Shown here one piece after another: positions 1-11,736 of a stretch of DNA of 64,000 bases (position 1 is its first letter; each line of letters starts with the position of its first letter). The DNA comes from Paludibacteraceae bacterium (GTDB taxonomy: Bacteria > Bacteroidota > Bacteroidia > Bacteroidales > Paludibacteraceae). Under the pieces are notes generated by a model. It was not told the DNA's origin. It worked only from the letters and a program-made list of their open reading frames with translations, and searched no databases. The position numbers and the translations under genes were made by a program. The DNA lies in assembly GCA_016285885.1 (NCBI GenBank), contig JAEERP010000001.1:806001-870000 (forward strand), in the 5' to 3' direction.

Positions 1-1283
<1,283 letters not shown>

Positions 1284-1617
1284 TTAGCTTTTTTGTTTTA
1301 TGGTATTATTATAATTTTTTGTACAATTTTCAATCCCTACAGAACCAAACTCCCGCAAGTCGTATGCAAATATAAGTTTTTTTTTCTCCTAAAAACTATT
1401 TGAACATTCTTTTTTTACTCATTTTTCTGCCCTTTTCGCTAAATATGTTGAGCAACATAATTAAACATTCATGATTTCGTAAAATTGACGCTCTCGACTC
1501 ATTTATTGACTAATATCGATTGTTCAAAATGCCGCGCAGGAAATGATGCTTTCATAAACTCAACATCTGAAAAAAAAAGTTACTTTCGCACCATAATAAA
1601 TAAAAGGGAGAAAAAAG

Positions 1618-2427
1618 ATGAAATACAATAGAGTTCTTACCATTGCGGGAAGCGACTCGGGAGGAGGCGCCGGCATACAAGCCGACATCAAGACAATTTC
1701 AGCGTGCGGTTGCTACGCCGCATCCGCTATCACGGCCATCACTGTACAGAACACCTTGGGTGTCGAGCAAGTACAAGGATTGCCCATCGAGATCGTCGGT
1801 GGACAAATCGAAGCGGTGCTCTCTGACATCGGTGCGGACAGCATCAAAATAGGCATGCTCCACTCCTCGGAGGTGATTCGCTGCATCGCCGGGAAACTGA
1901 GGAAGTTCAGCGACATCCGTAATGTGGTACTGGATCCCGTCATGGTCTCGACCTCGGGACACAGACTGATTGAGGAGAGCGCTATCGAAACGCTCAAGAA
2001 GGAGCTGATTCCCCTCTCAAGGATCATCACCCCGAACATACCAGAGGCGGAGATACTCGTCGGAAAGAGGATAACCGACCAAGAGGAATTGCCCCAAATA
2101 GCCAAGGAGATGGCGAAGGAATATGGAGTCTCCGTCATGCTGAAGGCAGGACACCTGACTGACGATCAACTAACCGACATCCTCTATGATAACGAGACCC
2201 AAAAGACGCTACGTCTGACGAGCCCACGCATCCAAACACAAAACACTCACGGAACGGGTTGCACCCTATCTTCCGCCATCGCCGCCATGATGGCGAAGGG
2301 ATACAACGTCAGCGAAGCGGTCGAAAAGGCCAAATGGTATCTCGCCAATGCGCTCCAAGCGGGCGCACGATACGAGATCGGACACGGTCACGGACCAGTC
2401 TGCCACTTTTGGAATTATGAATTTTGA
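1618..2427 (+). CDS. thiD: Hydroxymethylpyrimidine/phosphomethylpyrimidine kinase
   Basis: RVLTIAGSDSGGGAGIQADIKTISACGCYAASAITAITVQNT and GTGCTLSSAIAA motifs. Confidence 0.93.
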   Translation: MKYNRVLTIAGSDSGGGAGIQADIKTISACGCYAASAITAITVQNTLGVEQVQGLPIEIVGGQIEAVLSDIGADSIKIGMLHSSEVIRCIAGKLRKFSDIRNVVLDPVMVSTSGHRLIEESAIETLKKELIPLSRIITPNIPEAEILVGKRITDQEELPQIAKEMAKEYGVSVMLKAGHLTDDQLTDILYDNETQKTLRLTSPRIQTQNTHGTGCTLSSAIAAMMAKGYNVSEAVEKAKWYLANALQAGARYEIGHGHGPVCHFWNYEF

Positions 2428-2514
2428 ATTATGAATTTTGAATGCCCGCAGATTTATTGTCCGCTCCGAAAGGGTAACATCATATAAACCAGGGCATCGC
2501 CCTGCAAGAAACAA

Positions 2515-2556
2515 AACGGGGACCAAACCAAACGTTTAGTCCCCGTTCCTTTTTTG
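2515..2556. terminator. Bidirectional rho-independent-like terminator between thiD and tRNA-Arg
   Basis: Stem aacggggac...gtccccgtt, followed by T-tracts on either strand. Confidence 0.75.
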
Positions 2557-2631
2557 GTGATCGAGGAGGGATTCGAACCCTCGACCCACAGCTTAGAAGG
2601 CTGTTGCTCTATCCAGCTGAGCTACCCGACC
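2555..2631 (-). tRNA. tRNA-Arg(TCT), CCA encoded
   Basis: Reverse complement GGTCGGGTAGCTCAGCTGGATAGAGCAACAGCCTTCTAAGCTGTGGGTCGAGGGTTCGAATCCCTCCTCGATCACCA folds as a cloverleaf; anticodon loop CTTCTAA. Confidence 0.95.
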
Positions 2632-2761
2632 ATCCTTAAATTGAGCGCAAAGGTAATACTTTTTTTGTGTTCACTCCTAACGCAAAGCGCGAAAAAATTC
2701 ATTATTTTTCATAATGAACTGAATGATAAAACATTGACAACGCACAAGAGGGGAAAAAACG

Positions 2762-5068
2762 TTAGAAAGGATATCCTACGGCGAAGTGGAGAGCACAGTC
2801 ATCCGACCAATTGAAGCCCTTGAAGCGCCAACGCTCACGTCCATCCCTAGCTGGGTTGAAGGCTTTCGCACCCACATCGAAACGGATGAGGAAGTAAGAA
2901 AAGTCGAGACGAATACCCAAACCATAGGCCAAAGCGATCTGTTCGTAGAGTTTCGTAAAATTGAACTGACCTCTCGGTTGGGAAGGTGAATTCTTCAAGG
3001 TCCATATATTTCCGGCATCCACAAACGCAGCCGCCTCCGCCTTCCAAATAAGTTTCGTACGGTACTCCAAATTCAACAAGAGCTTCACGTCACCTGACTG
3101 CTTCACAAAATCATCATATCTATCAGAGAAATAACGGCCCGGACCCAACGTACGAACCGACCAGCCCCTCACACCATTCGCACCACCTCCGAAGAAGCGA
3201 CGTTCGAAAGGCACGACCGAAGCATTGCCATAAGGGCAAGCGATACCCAAACCAATATGGTAAACCAACCGGCTCCTTCCATCCAGCTTGATATTGTAGG
3301 CATAATCAGCCTCCGCCTTCACGTATTGGGAGAACGGTATTCTACCAATCGTATATTGCCCCGAAGAGTCCTTCGTGGAGACCAAATGACAGATACCATT
3401 CAGCAATGCGCCGGCCGACTCAAAAGAGACATGGTAGTACGTCTTATTCGAGCGGGAGGCCTGCGCCTGGTTGTCGTAAGTAAAAGCGAAACCGGAATTC
3501 ATCACGAAGTGGTCCGAGTAACTCTCCCGCAAAACGGAATAACGATCCGCACTATAGATGGAATCGAAGGTGCGATCCGTCTCAATATCGACATAGTTCA
3601 GGTCGATCAAATCCAACGTATACCTATAGAAACGACGCAACGTCCACAGATACTTCATACTAGTGGCGATGGACTTGCGCTCATAGGTGTTCGGCCGGAC
3701 CTGATAGTTGTAGCGCACATTATACTCCGTGCTGGCAGAAATCCTTCGTTTAAAGTCCCTCTTCAGGAAAGGGAACATAAAACGGGGGAAGGTGATGCCC
3801 ACACCTCCGCCAAGATCCAACACATACTTATGGAGAATATCAGACAGGCCCGAATAAGCCTCCTGAGCATATCGTCCCCTCACGCTCAACACCTCAGAGC
3901 CACGGAAAACATTCTTGTGGGCGTATCCTAAGTTCAGGGCGAAACCCAAATCACCATCCGAGTTAGTGCCTTCCACATCCAAAGAGAAGGATTGTGGCTT
4001 AGCCGGATAGAGGTCTATCTCACAATCCACCTCATGCCGCTCGTTCTGCAGATCAGTGAAACGGATATTCGACGAGCGCAAGATACCCAATCCGTTCAAT
4101 CTGGAATAGGTACGCTCCACCAGGAATTCATTGTAGAGGGAATCCGTCTCGACACGCAACTCATCATCCACGACAGAAGGGCGAAGGAAAGGTTTCCCCT
4201 TCAGGAGGAACGACATGTTGTCCGAATAGTGTAAGGTATCCCACTCGACCCCTTCATTCGGCAACTCCGATCGGTTATGCTCCGTAATAAATATATGGCG
4301 CACCCTGAAACGTTCATGATTCGTCTCCACGCGCTCTCCGTTCGGAAGCACACGGCTATATGGCTTCAGGTGCAGTGTGACATCGATTTGGTGGTTGCCC
4401 ACGGTACTATCTGCGGTATAGGTCAAATAATCCTTGTTGAATCGATAATATCCCCTGCGACGGAGGAAACGGCTCAAGCGCTCCCGCTCCTCGTCCAGAT
4501 CGTCCACGTCAAACAACATGCCCCCCTTCAGACGCGTATTCTGCAGACCGCCCCTCATATGAAGGATCGAATCCAAGACACGGTCGCTCGGAACATCACA
4601 GTTGACTTTACGGATACGATAAGGCGTTTTCGGATCGATCAAATAATTAATCTCAGCCTTTTTCTTCTTGAACTTGACGGACGAAGAGACCTCCGCATTC
4701 ATATAACCCTTCGAATACATAAAGGCTTGGAGTTCCTTTTCCGACCGATAGGTCAAGAAAGGATCATAAATGACAGGAGCCTCGCCTATCTCCCTCAATT
4801 TACGATTGATACGTTTCGTGGAATCCCTTCCGGACAGGTTGTAGACCCCCAGATAGATACGGAACAAGCCAAAAGCCTTGAAGTTAGGTCTTTGGCGCAA
4901 GTGTTTCGACAGATCACTGTTGTTGACCGTGCTGTTCTCCCCAGAGAAGGAGACTTTATCCAACAAATAGCTATTCTCAGGCACATACTTAGTCGTAGAG
5001 CATGACGGAAAAAGGAGAACCACCATCATCCCTATGAACAACGACCACTTACTGATATGCCTTCCCAT
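2762..5068 (-). CDS. TamA/BamA-family outer membrane lipoprotein (TamL-like, surface antigen D15 barrel)
   Basis: Lipobox LLFPSCSTTKYVPENSYLL, POTRA-like repeats, and C-terminal barrel FERRFFGGGANGVRGW...RTLGPG. Confidence 0.85.
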   Translation of the reverse strand: MGRHISKWSLFIGMMVVLLFPSCSTTKYVPENSYLLDKVSFSGENSTVNNSDLSKHLRQRPNFKAFGLFRIYLGVYNLSGRDSTKRINRKLREIGEAPVIYDPFLTYRSEKELQAFMYSKGYMNAEVSSSVKFKKKKAEINYLIDPKTPYRIRKVNCDVPSDRVLDSILHMRGGLQNTRLKGGMLFDVDDLDEERERLSRFLRRRGYYRFNKDYLTYTADSTVGNHQIDVTLHLKPYSRVLPNGERVETNHERFRVRHIFITEHNRSELPNEGVEWDTLHYSDNMSFLLKGKPFLRPSVVDDELRVETDSLYNEFLVERTYSRLNGLGILRSSNIRFTDLQNERHEVDCEIDLYPAKPQSFSLDVEGTNSDGDLGFALNLGYAHKNVFRGSEVLSVRGRYAQEAYSGLSDILHKYVLDLGGGVGITFPRFMFPFLKRDFKRRISASTEYNVRYNYQVRPNTYERKSIATSMKYLWTLRRFYRYTLDLIDLNYVDIETDRTFDSIYSADRYSVLRESYSDHFVMNSGFAFTYDNQAQASRSNKTYYHVSFESAGALLNGICHLVSTKDSSGQYTIGRIPFSQYVKAEADYAYNIKLDGRSRLVYHIGLGIACPYGNASVVPFERRFFGGGANGVRGWSVRTLGPGRYFSDRYDDFVKQSGDVKLLLNLEYRTKLIWKAEAAAFVDAGNIWTLKNSPSQPRGQFNFTKLYEQIALAYGLGIRLDFSYFLIRFDVGAKAFNPARDGRERWRFKGFNWSDDCALHFAVGYPF

Positions 5069-5086
5069 TTGTTAATAATCTTCGGA

Positions 5087-5094
5087 CAAAGATA
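5087..5094 (-). promoter_or_regulatory. Bacteroidetes -7 element TATCTTTG of the tamL-like gene
   Basis: TAnnTTTG match 19 bp upstream of the start codon. Confidence 0.5.
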
Positions 5095-5163
5095 CTACTA
5101 AAGAATAAAATAATAAGTATATTTGCGTCGATTAGAATTAAAAAAGGTAAAATATCATTCAAT

Positions 5164-6555
5164 ATGACACTTATTAAATCTATTTCCGGCATACGCGGAA
5201 CAATCGGAGGAGCCGTCGGCGACGGATTGACCCCGTTAGACGTAGTGAAATTCACGGCTGCCTACGGCACGTGGATCAAAAGGAACACACAGTGCAAGAA
5301 CAACCTGATCGTCGTTGGACGTGATGCCCGCATATCGGGCGAGATGGTGGACCATCTCGTTTCCGGAACATTGATCGGTCTCGGACTGAACGTGACCAAC
5401 ATCGGACTAGCCTCCACACCGACCACTGAAATAGCGGTACAAAAAGAGAAGGCCTGCGGAGGTATCATCCTCACCGCCAGCCACAACCCTAAACAATGGA
5501 ACGCCTTGAAACTCCTCAACGAGAAGGGTGAGTTCCTCAACGACAAAGAAGGGAAAGCGGTTCTATCCATGGCGGAAAACAACGACTACGAGTTCGCCGA
5601 GGTGGACAATCTGGGCAAAATAACCTACAAAAACGACTACAACAACATTCACATAGACGACGTGCTCAAACTGAAACTCGTGGATGTTGAAGCCATCAAG
5701 AAAGCCAATTTCAAGGTGGTCATCGACTGCGTCAACTCTGTCGGCGGCATCGTGATCCCTCAATTGCTGGAGAAATTGGGCGTCAAGAACATCGTCAAGC
5801 TCAACTGCGACCCAACCGGCAAATTCGCACACAACCCGGAGCCATTGCCAGCACACTTGACCGAGATCTCGGACAAGATGAAAACGGAGAAGGCGGATGT
5901 CGGATTCGTAGTAGACCCGGACGTGGACAGATTGGCCATGATCTGCGAAGACGGAGAGATGTTCGGTGAAGAATACACGTTGGTTTCCGTTGCGGACTAC
6001 ATCCTGAGCAACACGCCAGGCAACACGGTATCCAACCTAAGCTCCACCCGCGCGCTCCGCGACGTGACCCGCCAGCATGGAGGTCAATACAATGCAGCGG
6101 CTGTCGGCGAGGTGAACGTGGTAGCCAAGATGAAAGAGACCAACGCCATCATCGGTGGTGAAGGAAACGGTGGCGTCATCTACCCTGAGAGCCACTACGG
6201 AAGAGACGCGCTCGTGGGCATCTCCCTATTCCTCTCCCTCATGGCTAAGAAAGGAATGAAGCCAACAGAGTTGAGGAAGCAATACCCTCCATACTTCATC
6301 TCCAAGAACAAAATCCAGCTTACGCCAGACATCAACGTGGACAACATCTTGGCGCAGATGAAGGATAAATACAAGAACGAGGAGGTGAACGACATCGATG
6401 GCGTGAAGATAGACTTCGCAGACTGCTGGGTACACCTACGCAAATCCAACACGGAGCCAATCATCCGTATCTACTCGGAAGCATCAACCATGGAGAAAGC
6501 CGACAACCTGGCGAAGAAAATCATGGGCGAGATAGAGTCCATCTACAAAAAATAA
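5164..6555 (+). CDS. glmM: Phosphoglucosamine mutase / phosphomannomutase family
   Basis: SISGIRGTIGG, GIILTASHNPKQWNALK, and DPDVDRLA metal-binding loop. Confidence 0.88.
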   Translation: MTLIKSISGIRGTIGGAVGDGLTPLDVVKFTAAYGTWIKRNTQCKNNLIVVGRDARISGEMVDHLVSGTLIGLGLNVTNIGLASTPTTEIAVQKEKACGGIILTASHNPKQWNALKLLNEKGEFLNDKEGKAVLSMAENNDYEFAEVDNLGKITYKNDYNNIHIDDVLKLKLVDVEAIKKANFKVVIDCVNSVGGIVIPQLLEKLGVKNIVKLNCDPTGKFAHNPEPLPAHLTEISDKMKTEKADVGFVVDPDVDRLAMICEDGEMFGEEYTLVSVADYILSNTPGNTVSNLSSTRALRDVTRQHGGQYNAAAVGEVNVVAKMKETNAIIGGEGNGGVIYPESHYGRDALVGISLFLSLMAKKGMKPTELRKQYPPYFISKNKIQLTPDINVDNILAQMKDKYKNEEVNDIDGVKIDFADCWVHLRKSNTEPIIRIYSEASTMEKADNLAKKIMGEIESIYKK

Positions 6556-6572
6556 AGGAACACGTTCCTAAA

Positions 6573-6625
6573 CAAAAAGAGGATGCGCCGATCCATCAAG
6601 ATCAAGGCGCATCCTCTTGTTTTTA
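6573..6625. terminator. Intrinsic terminator between convergent glmM and ispE
   Basis: agaggatgcgcc...ggcgcatcctct followed by tgttttt. Confidence 0.8.
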
Positions 6626-6671
6626 TGGGTTGAGGAGGAAAGCGGATAGGCTCCCCCACTCCGCTCACACA

Positions 6672-7496
6672 TCACAAAATGCACTGGAAAGAGAACATAT
6701 CAGGAAAGATCGTCTTAACGTCCACTTCCCGCTTGAAGAAGCCAAAGACAGAGGATCCCGAGCCGGACATGGAAGCATAGAGTGCATCCTTCTCATACAT
6801 CAGATCCTTGATCATCTTCACCGTCGGATGAGAGGCAAAGACACTCGTCTCAAAATCATTCACGATATTATATTTCCACTCGGAAATCGGTTTCATCACC
6901 ATCTCTGAAAGCGGCAAGACCGTCTTTTTAGGCGTCACTTTCGAGTAAGCCTCCTTTGTGGAGACAAAATCATCCGGCTTCACCAAGAGGAAAGAGACCC
7001 CCTCCAAAGAGAATTCGATAGGCTGCAGTTCATTCCCGATGCCCGTCACGTAAGCAGGTTTGTTTTGGATGAAGAAAGGGCAATCCGCACCGATTTTAGC
7101 GGCGACAGCCTCCATCTGAGGAATATCCATCCCCAACCGGAACATATCATTGAACAACTTAATGGCGAAAGAGGCGTCGGAAGAGCCTCCGCCAAGACCT
7201 GCGCCCGAAGGAATCACCTTTTCCAAATAGATCTTCACGGGAGGCAAGTCGAACTGTTCTTTCAGCAAATTATACGCCTTCATAACAGAGTTGTCAGACA
7301 CTTTTCCGTCCAACAAAAGTCCGCCGACCTGCATCTCCGTCTGGCCATCCTCAGCCACAACAACCTCCAGGACATCCTTCAACGGTATGGGGTAGAAAAC
7401 ACTCTCGATATCGTGGTATCCATCTTTTCTCACGCCGGTTATATTCAATCCGACATTAATCTTTGCATTAGGAAAGACTATCATCTCATTATCCAT
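6672..7496 (-). CDS. ispE: 4-diphosphocytidyl-2-C-methyl-D-erythritol kinase
   Basis: FPNAKINVGLNITGVRKDGYHDIESVFYPIP and IPSGAGLGGGSSDA GHMP kinase motif. Confidence 0.93.
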   Translation of the reverse strand: MDNEMIVFPNAKINVGLNITGVRKDGYHDIESVFYPIPLKDVLEVVVAEDGQTEMQVGGLLLDGKVSDNSVMKAYNLLKEQFDLPPVKIYLEKVIPSGAGLGGGSSDASFAIKLFNDMFRLGMDIPQMEAVAAKIGADCPFFIQNKPAYVTGIGNELQPIEFSLEGVSFLLVKPDDFVSTKEAYSKVTPKKTVLPLSEMVMKPISEWKYNIVNDFETSVFASHPTVKMIKDLMYEKDALYASMSGSGSSVFGFFKREVDVKTIFPDMFSFQCIL

Positions 7497-7698
7497 TTAG
7501 ACTATGCAAAAATAACAAAAATCCGCAAAAAAGCAGAAAGAATGCAACAGAAATCCCTCCTGCTTGGCACTCAATCAGTTAGGACCGATTACACAACAAC
7601 AAAACGCAAATGGAATCAATATTACCCGCATATTTTGACGAATAATAAAAAAAGGCAAAAAAAAAGATACAATAAGGCAATAATATATCGAGTAAAGA

Positions 7699-7729
7699 TT
7701 TGATACTACGAAGAAATTTTTTATCTTTG
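7699..7729 (+). promoter_or_regulatory. Bacteroidetes promoter TTTG-N19-TATCTTTG
   Basis: Exact -33/-7 consensus with 19-bp spacing upstream of the Usp gene. Confidence 0.75.
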
Positions 7730-7783
7730 ATGTGGATATGTGAAGGAAGAGATTTGATGAATTGGATAAAGGAGGAGAAGAAT

Positions 7784-8884
7784 ATGGAAGAAAATTTGGT
7801 GACATTGGCGATACATACCTACGAGAAAGCTCAAATACTAAAGTCCGTGCTGGAAGTGCATGGTATAGACGTGTATATACACAGCGTCAATCAATTTTTG
7901 CCGGTCGGCGTAAGGGTTCGCATCAAGGAAAGCGACCTGCCGAAAGCGTTAGGCATCATTGAGGAGATGAACAACAAAGACGGACTGAACAAGGCTTTGG
8001 AGGAGATGAACAAAAAACCGATGGTGCTGCTTCCTATTGACTTCTCAGACTACTCGATGAAAGCGTGCGAATTCGCATTTCCATTGGCTGCCACGTTGGA
8101 TGCGGAAGTAGTCTTGTTCCACGCCTACCTTCCCCCATCATTCTCGACGATGCCGATTGGGGACGTGATCAACCACGAAGGCAGAACGGAAGAATCCGCC
8201 CTAGAACTACTGGAGAGCGCAAAAAAGAATTTGATCGACATAGAATCCAAAATCGAAGAATACATTTCCGAAGGGAAATGGCCACGCACCAAGTACCGTC
8301 ACGTGCTACGTGAAGGCGTGCCGGAGGACCAGATTCTCGGATATGCGGAAAGACATAATCCTAGAGTCATCATCATGGGCACAAGAGGATGCGACAAAAA
8401 GGACATGGACTTCATCGGGAGCGTGACGGCGGAGATCATCGAACGCTCGCACGTGCCAGTATTCGCGATTCCGGAGAACATAAGCCTCAACGGATTCGAA
8501 GACATCAAGACCGTAGCATTTTCCACTAGTTTTGACGACAAAGACCTGATCGCGTTCAACAAAATGATGACGCTATTACAGCCGAACAACGTGACAGTCC
8601 ACTTCATCCATTTCGACAACAAAGATGACAGATGGGCAGAGATCAAGTTGAGCGGAATCAAGGTATACTTCCAACAGAACTACCCGAACAGCAAGTTCGA
8701 GTATGATCTGGTACCAGGGACCGACATACTATCCGCCTATGACGAGTTCATACACAAGAATAGCATCGACGCCATTGCCCTAACGACACACAAGAGAAAT
8801 TTGATCTCCAGGTTGTTCAATCCGAGCATGGCAAGGAAGATGATATTCCACACGGATACACCGATGTTTGTGTTCCACGCATAA
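7784..8884 (+). CDS. DUF2007-like domain fused to tandem universal stress protein (UspA) domains
   Basis: N-terminus LVTLAIHTYEKAQILKSVLEVHGIDVYI (DUF2007-like), then two Usp units (MVLLPIDFSDYSMKACEFAFPLA..., VIIMGTRG...; second half LTTHKRNLISRLFNPSMARKMIFHTDTPMFVF). ORF track opens at 7700; AAGGAGG upstream favours ATG 7784. Confidence 0.85.
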   Translation: MEENLVTLAIHTYEKAQILKSVLEVHGIDVYIHSVNQFLPVGVRVRIKESDLPKALGIIEEMNNKDGLNKALEEMNKKPMVLLPIDFSDYSMKACEFAFPLAATLDAEVVLFHAYLPPSFSTMPIGDVINHEGRTEESALELLESAKKNLIDIESKIEEYISEGKWPRTKYRHVLREGVPEDQILGYAERHNPRVIIMGTRGCDKKDMDFIGSVTAEIIERSHVPVFAIPENISLNGFEDIKTVAFSTSFDDKDLIAFNKMMTLLQPNNVTVHFIHFDNKDDRWAEIKLSGIKVYFQQNYPNSKFEYDLVPGTDILSAYDEFIHKNSIDAIALTTHKRNLISRLFNPSMARKMIFHTDTPMFVFHA

Positions 8885-8947
8885 CGGAAGGAAGGTCTGA
8901 CAGGATGACAGATGTATATATGATAGATAAGATTGGTTGATTAGAGG

Positions 8948-9934
8948 TTGAACAGAAAGAGCAGATTCATGATGAAGAGATTATACAAAATCGGGGGATT
9001 AGCGGTAGCGTCCATATTCCCTCTTTGCGAATGTGCGGCGGATAGCGCACTAAAGACAGAAGCCGCACCACGGCAAGAGGTTCATTACCAAGCGCCCACC
9101 ATCCCCAACGAAATTAATTTCTGTGGCGAGAAAATAGACTTATCGAACTACTATCTCCGGGAGAGATTCGACAGGGAGTTGCTAAGCTTCTCTTATTGGC
9201 ACTCACAAGTGTTCCTTTTCATCAAGAGAGCAAATAAGTTTTTTCCCATCATAGAACCGATTTTGAAAGCGAATGGCGTCCCTGATGACTTCAAATACTT
9301 GGCCCTAATAGAGAGCAATCTGGACCAAAGGGCTCAATCTCCCGCCAAGGCAGTCGGGATCTGGCAGATCCTGCCAGGAACAGGAAAGGATGCGGGATTA
9401 GTCATTAACGACGACGTGGACGAACGATATAACGTGGAGAAGGCCACAAAGGTGGCTTGCTCAATGCTGAAACACACGCATGACGCAGCTGGCAGCTGGA
9501 CATTGGCGGCGGCCGCCTACAATACAGGTCATGCACGTGTCATGAGACAGATTGAAACGCAACAGACGAACAACTACTTCGACATGTTGTTCAGCGAAGA
9601 AACGAACAGGTATGTCTTCCGAATCATCTTGGCGAAGTATCTCATGGAAGACCCTCAAAGGATGGGGTTTTATCTGACGAGGGAAGACATGTATTACCCA
9701 GTGGAATCAGATGTCGTCAAGGTAGACTCCACCATTGAAAATTTAACTAACTTCGCGAAGGAAAGAGGGATAAATTACCAACTCCTCAAAGATGCCAACC
9801 CTTGGCTCAGAAGCAACAAGTTGCCGAATAAAGAGGGAAGGGAATATCTCATCAAGATACCAAGGAAAGAGGCATTGGAATTTGACCCGAAAAAGGGAAG
9901 ACTACATCAAGCGAATTGGGTCACCAACCCATAG
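8948..9934 (+). CDS. Lytic transglycosylase (SLT/MltD-like)
   Basis: FKYLALIESNLDQRAQSPAKAVGIWQILPGTGKDAGL and AAAAYNTGHARV, the Slt catalytic Glu context. Confidence 0.88.
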   Translation: MNRKSRFMMKRLYKIGGLAVASIFPLCECAADSALKTEAAPRQEVHYQAPTIPNEINFCGEKIDLSNYYLRERFDRELLSFSYWHSQVFLFIKRANKFFPIIEPILKANGVPDDFKYLALIESNLDQRAQSPAKAVGIWQILPGTGKDAGLVINDDVDERYNVEKATKVACSMLKHTHDAAGSWTLAAAAYNTGHARVMRQIETQQTNNYFDMLFSEETNRYVFRIILAKYLMEDPQRMGFYLTREDMYYPVESDVVKVDSTIENLTNFAKERGINYQLLKDANPWLRSNKLPNKEGREYLIKIPRKEALEFDPKKGRLHQANWVTNP

Positions 9935-9960
9935 TATGAACTGGATTTAAAACAAAGATT

Positions 9961-10443
9961 ATGAAAAGAGTGTTGAAATATATATTATATCTCTTATTCG
10001 CCGCATTCTCGATCAATACGGCGAACGCACAATCTATTGCGTTCAAATCCTTCAGACAGACCGACGGTGTCGTCACGCAGCAATCCAAGGGATTATACGT
10101 ATGGGGGGCTTGGGAACAGAGTTCTACTGTCGTCGTCCTGGACATGGCCAACAACTACATTGTCACAGACGACCAACTGAACAAGAAAGTCACCGTTTTC
10201 GAAATATTCGACAAACCCCAGAAATGGATTGTCAAAAAGGATTACAAATATCTCAACTACGAATGCATGAACAAACGGACACTGGAGAAGTATTACATTA
10301 AACTTTACGAATACGACTCGGGGGAATTCCGCGTGACAGTGATGTCTCCAAAGAAATCCACTCGCTACTCCGTCGTCTTCCTAAAAGATTACGAGATGGA
10401 CAGCGACCTCGAAGCGAAAGTGAAGAAAGCATTCGAGAAATAG
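9961..10443 (+). CDS. Secreted protein of unknown function
   Basis: Signal peptide MKRVLKYILYLLFAAFSINTANA; no recognisable domain. Confidence 0.6.
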   Translation: MKRVLKYILYLLFAAFSINTANAQSIAFKSFRQTDGVVTQQSKGLYVWGAWEQSSTVVVLDMANNYIVTDDQLNKKVTVFEIFDKPQKWIVKKDYKYLNYECMNKRTLEKYYIKLYEYDSGEFRVTVMSPKKSTRYSVVFLKDYEMDSDLEAKVKKAFEK

Positions 10444-10458
10444 AATAAAATAAAAAAA

Positions 10459-10496
10459 TAAAAGCGGCTTGGAAATATCCTTGCCGCTTTTATTAT
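10459..10496. terminator. Intrinsic terminator
   Basis: aaaagcggc...gccgctttt followed by T-rich sequence. Confidence 0.7.
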
Positions 10497-10517
10497 GCAC
10501 TTTATCAAGATAATATA

Positions 10518-10913
10518 TCAATCCCAATTCGCCTGACCGATCGTCTTTCCTTGCACCAATGTGTCACTCCACACATAATCATGGGAAATACTGATCACAC
10601 GGCATGAACGGATATGGGAATAACCTTTCTTCCGCATGTCATGAAGAAATGATCTAGCCAAATTATCTTGGAAATGTTCCTCTCCCCTACGGGAAGAACA
10701 ACCCACATAGATCGTATCCCCCACGACAGTAGTCATGTCCAGATAATATAATCCGGCCAAATTCTCCATGTAACTGCGTTCGTCCGCCAACTTCTCTTCC
10801 GGAGTCATCTCCGAATAGGGCTTCTGCACCGGCTTCGCTTCCTTTTTTGTGACATAAGCACAAGAAGAGAGCATTGCGACAACAGCAAAAACTAAAAACC
10901 GATTTCTCATCAC
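10518..10913 (-). CDS. Small lipoprotein of unknown function
   Basis: Lipobox VVAMLSSCAYV. Confidence 0.6.
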   Translation of the reverse strand: MMRNRFLVFAVVAMLSSCAYVTKKEAKPVQKPYSEMTPEEKLADERSYMENLAGLYYLDMTTVVGDTIYVGCSSRRGEEHFQDNLARSFLHDMRKKGYSHIRSCRVISISHDYVWSDTLVQGKTIGQANWD

Positions 10914-11043
10914 AACATAAACATTTATACGTTACACATACGCGAAATTAGAAAAAATATCAAAACTTACAACAAAAATGGAATGTAATCATTCTAGATC
11001 TTACACCCAACATATACACACATAAAATAACAAAGAGTGAAAA

Positions 11044-11075
11044 AAGGGGCGAACATCCAATGCCCGCCCCCTATT
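11044..11075 (-). terminator. Terminator for the DSA-repeat lipoprotein
   Basis: Reverse strand gggggcgggcattggatgttcgcccctttttt. Confidence 0.6.
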
Positions 11076-11096
11076 CTTCTAACTATCTGCAGAAGA

Positions 11097-11330
11097 TTAT
11101 TCTACAACAGCAGCAACAGTAGCAGCAGCTGAATCTACAACAGCAGCAGCTGAATCTACAATAGCAGCAGCAGAATCTACAACAGCAGTAGCAGCTGAAT
11201 CAACAACAGCAACAGCGCTATCTACAACTTCTGCAGCGTCTTGAACTGCGTTCTGAGTGTTAGCTGAATCATTGCAAGATGCAAATGCGAAAGCAGCTAC
11301 AACAGCGAAAAATAAAACTACTTTTTTCAT
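11097..11330 (-). CDS. Low-complexity small lipoprotein with repeated (V/I)VDSAAA units
   Basis: MKKVVLFFAVVAAFAFASCNDSANTQ..., then five (V/I)VDSA(A/V) units. Start placed at the MKK codon inside the 11357 ORF. Confidence 0.75.
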   Translation of the reverse strand: MKKVVLFFAVVAAFAFASCNDSANTQNAVQDAAEVVDSAVAVVDSAATAVVDSAAAIVDSAAAVVDSAAATVAAVVE

Positions 11331-11736
11331 TTTTTTATTTATTAAATAATTAAACAACGTTTTCTCAATGTTTTTCTTCAGATTCGTTTATTTCCCATAT
11401 CTAAAGACACCGCAAAGTTATATATTTTTTTTTACAACAATTCAATAAGCATAATATTTTTTTCTAATGGTATAAAAAAAGTTAAAATATAACGTATATA
11501 ACTAAAAATCAACCCAATATACATATCATCACCACCGAATACACATCTATAAAACGTAAAAAAATAGACACGAATCACCCCTTTGACATGAAAAAATCTT
11601 CAGTAAGAAGCTAAATATTAGAAATTCTCCCCCCCTGACATCATGGGATGGCGCCACTTCAAAAAGGAATAAATAATGTAATTGTTCGCTATTTTAGTAT
11701 TATCTTTGTCCCACCAAGAAATATCAGACAGAAAGA

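Noticed and set aside
7575-7805. 76-aa minus ORF between ispE and the Usp gene
   Set aside because: Overlaps the consensus promoter and has poor coding character (poly-F/S).
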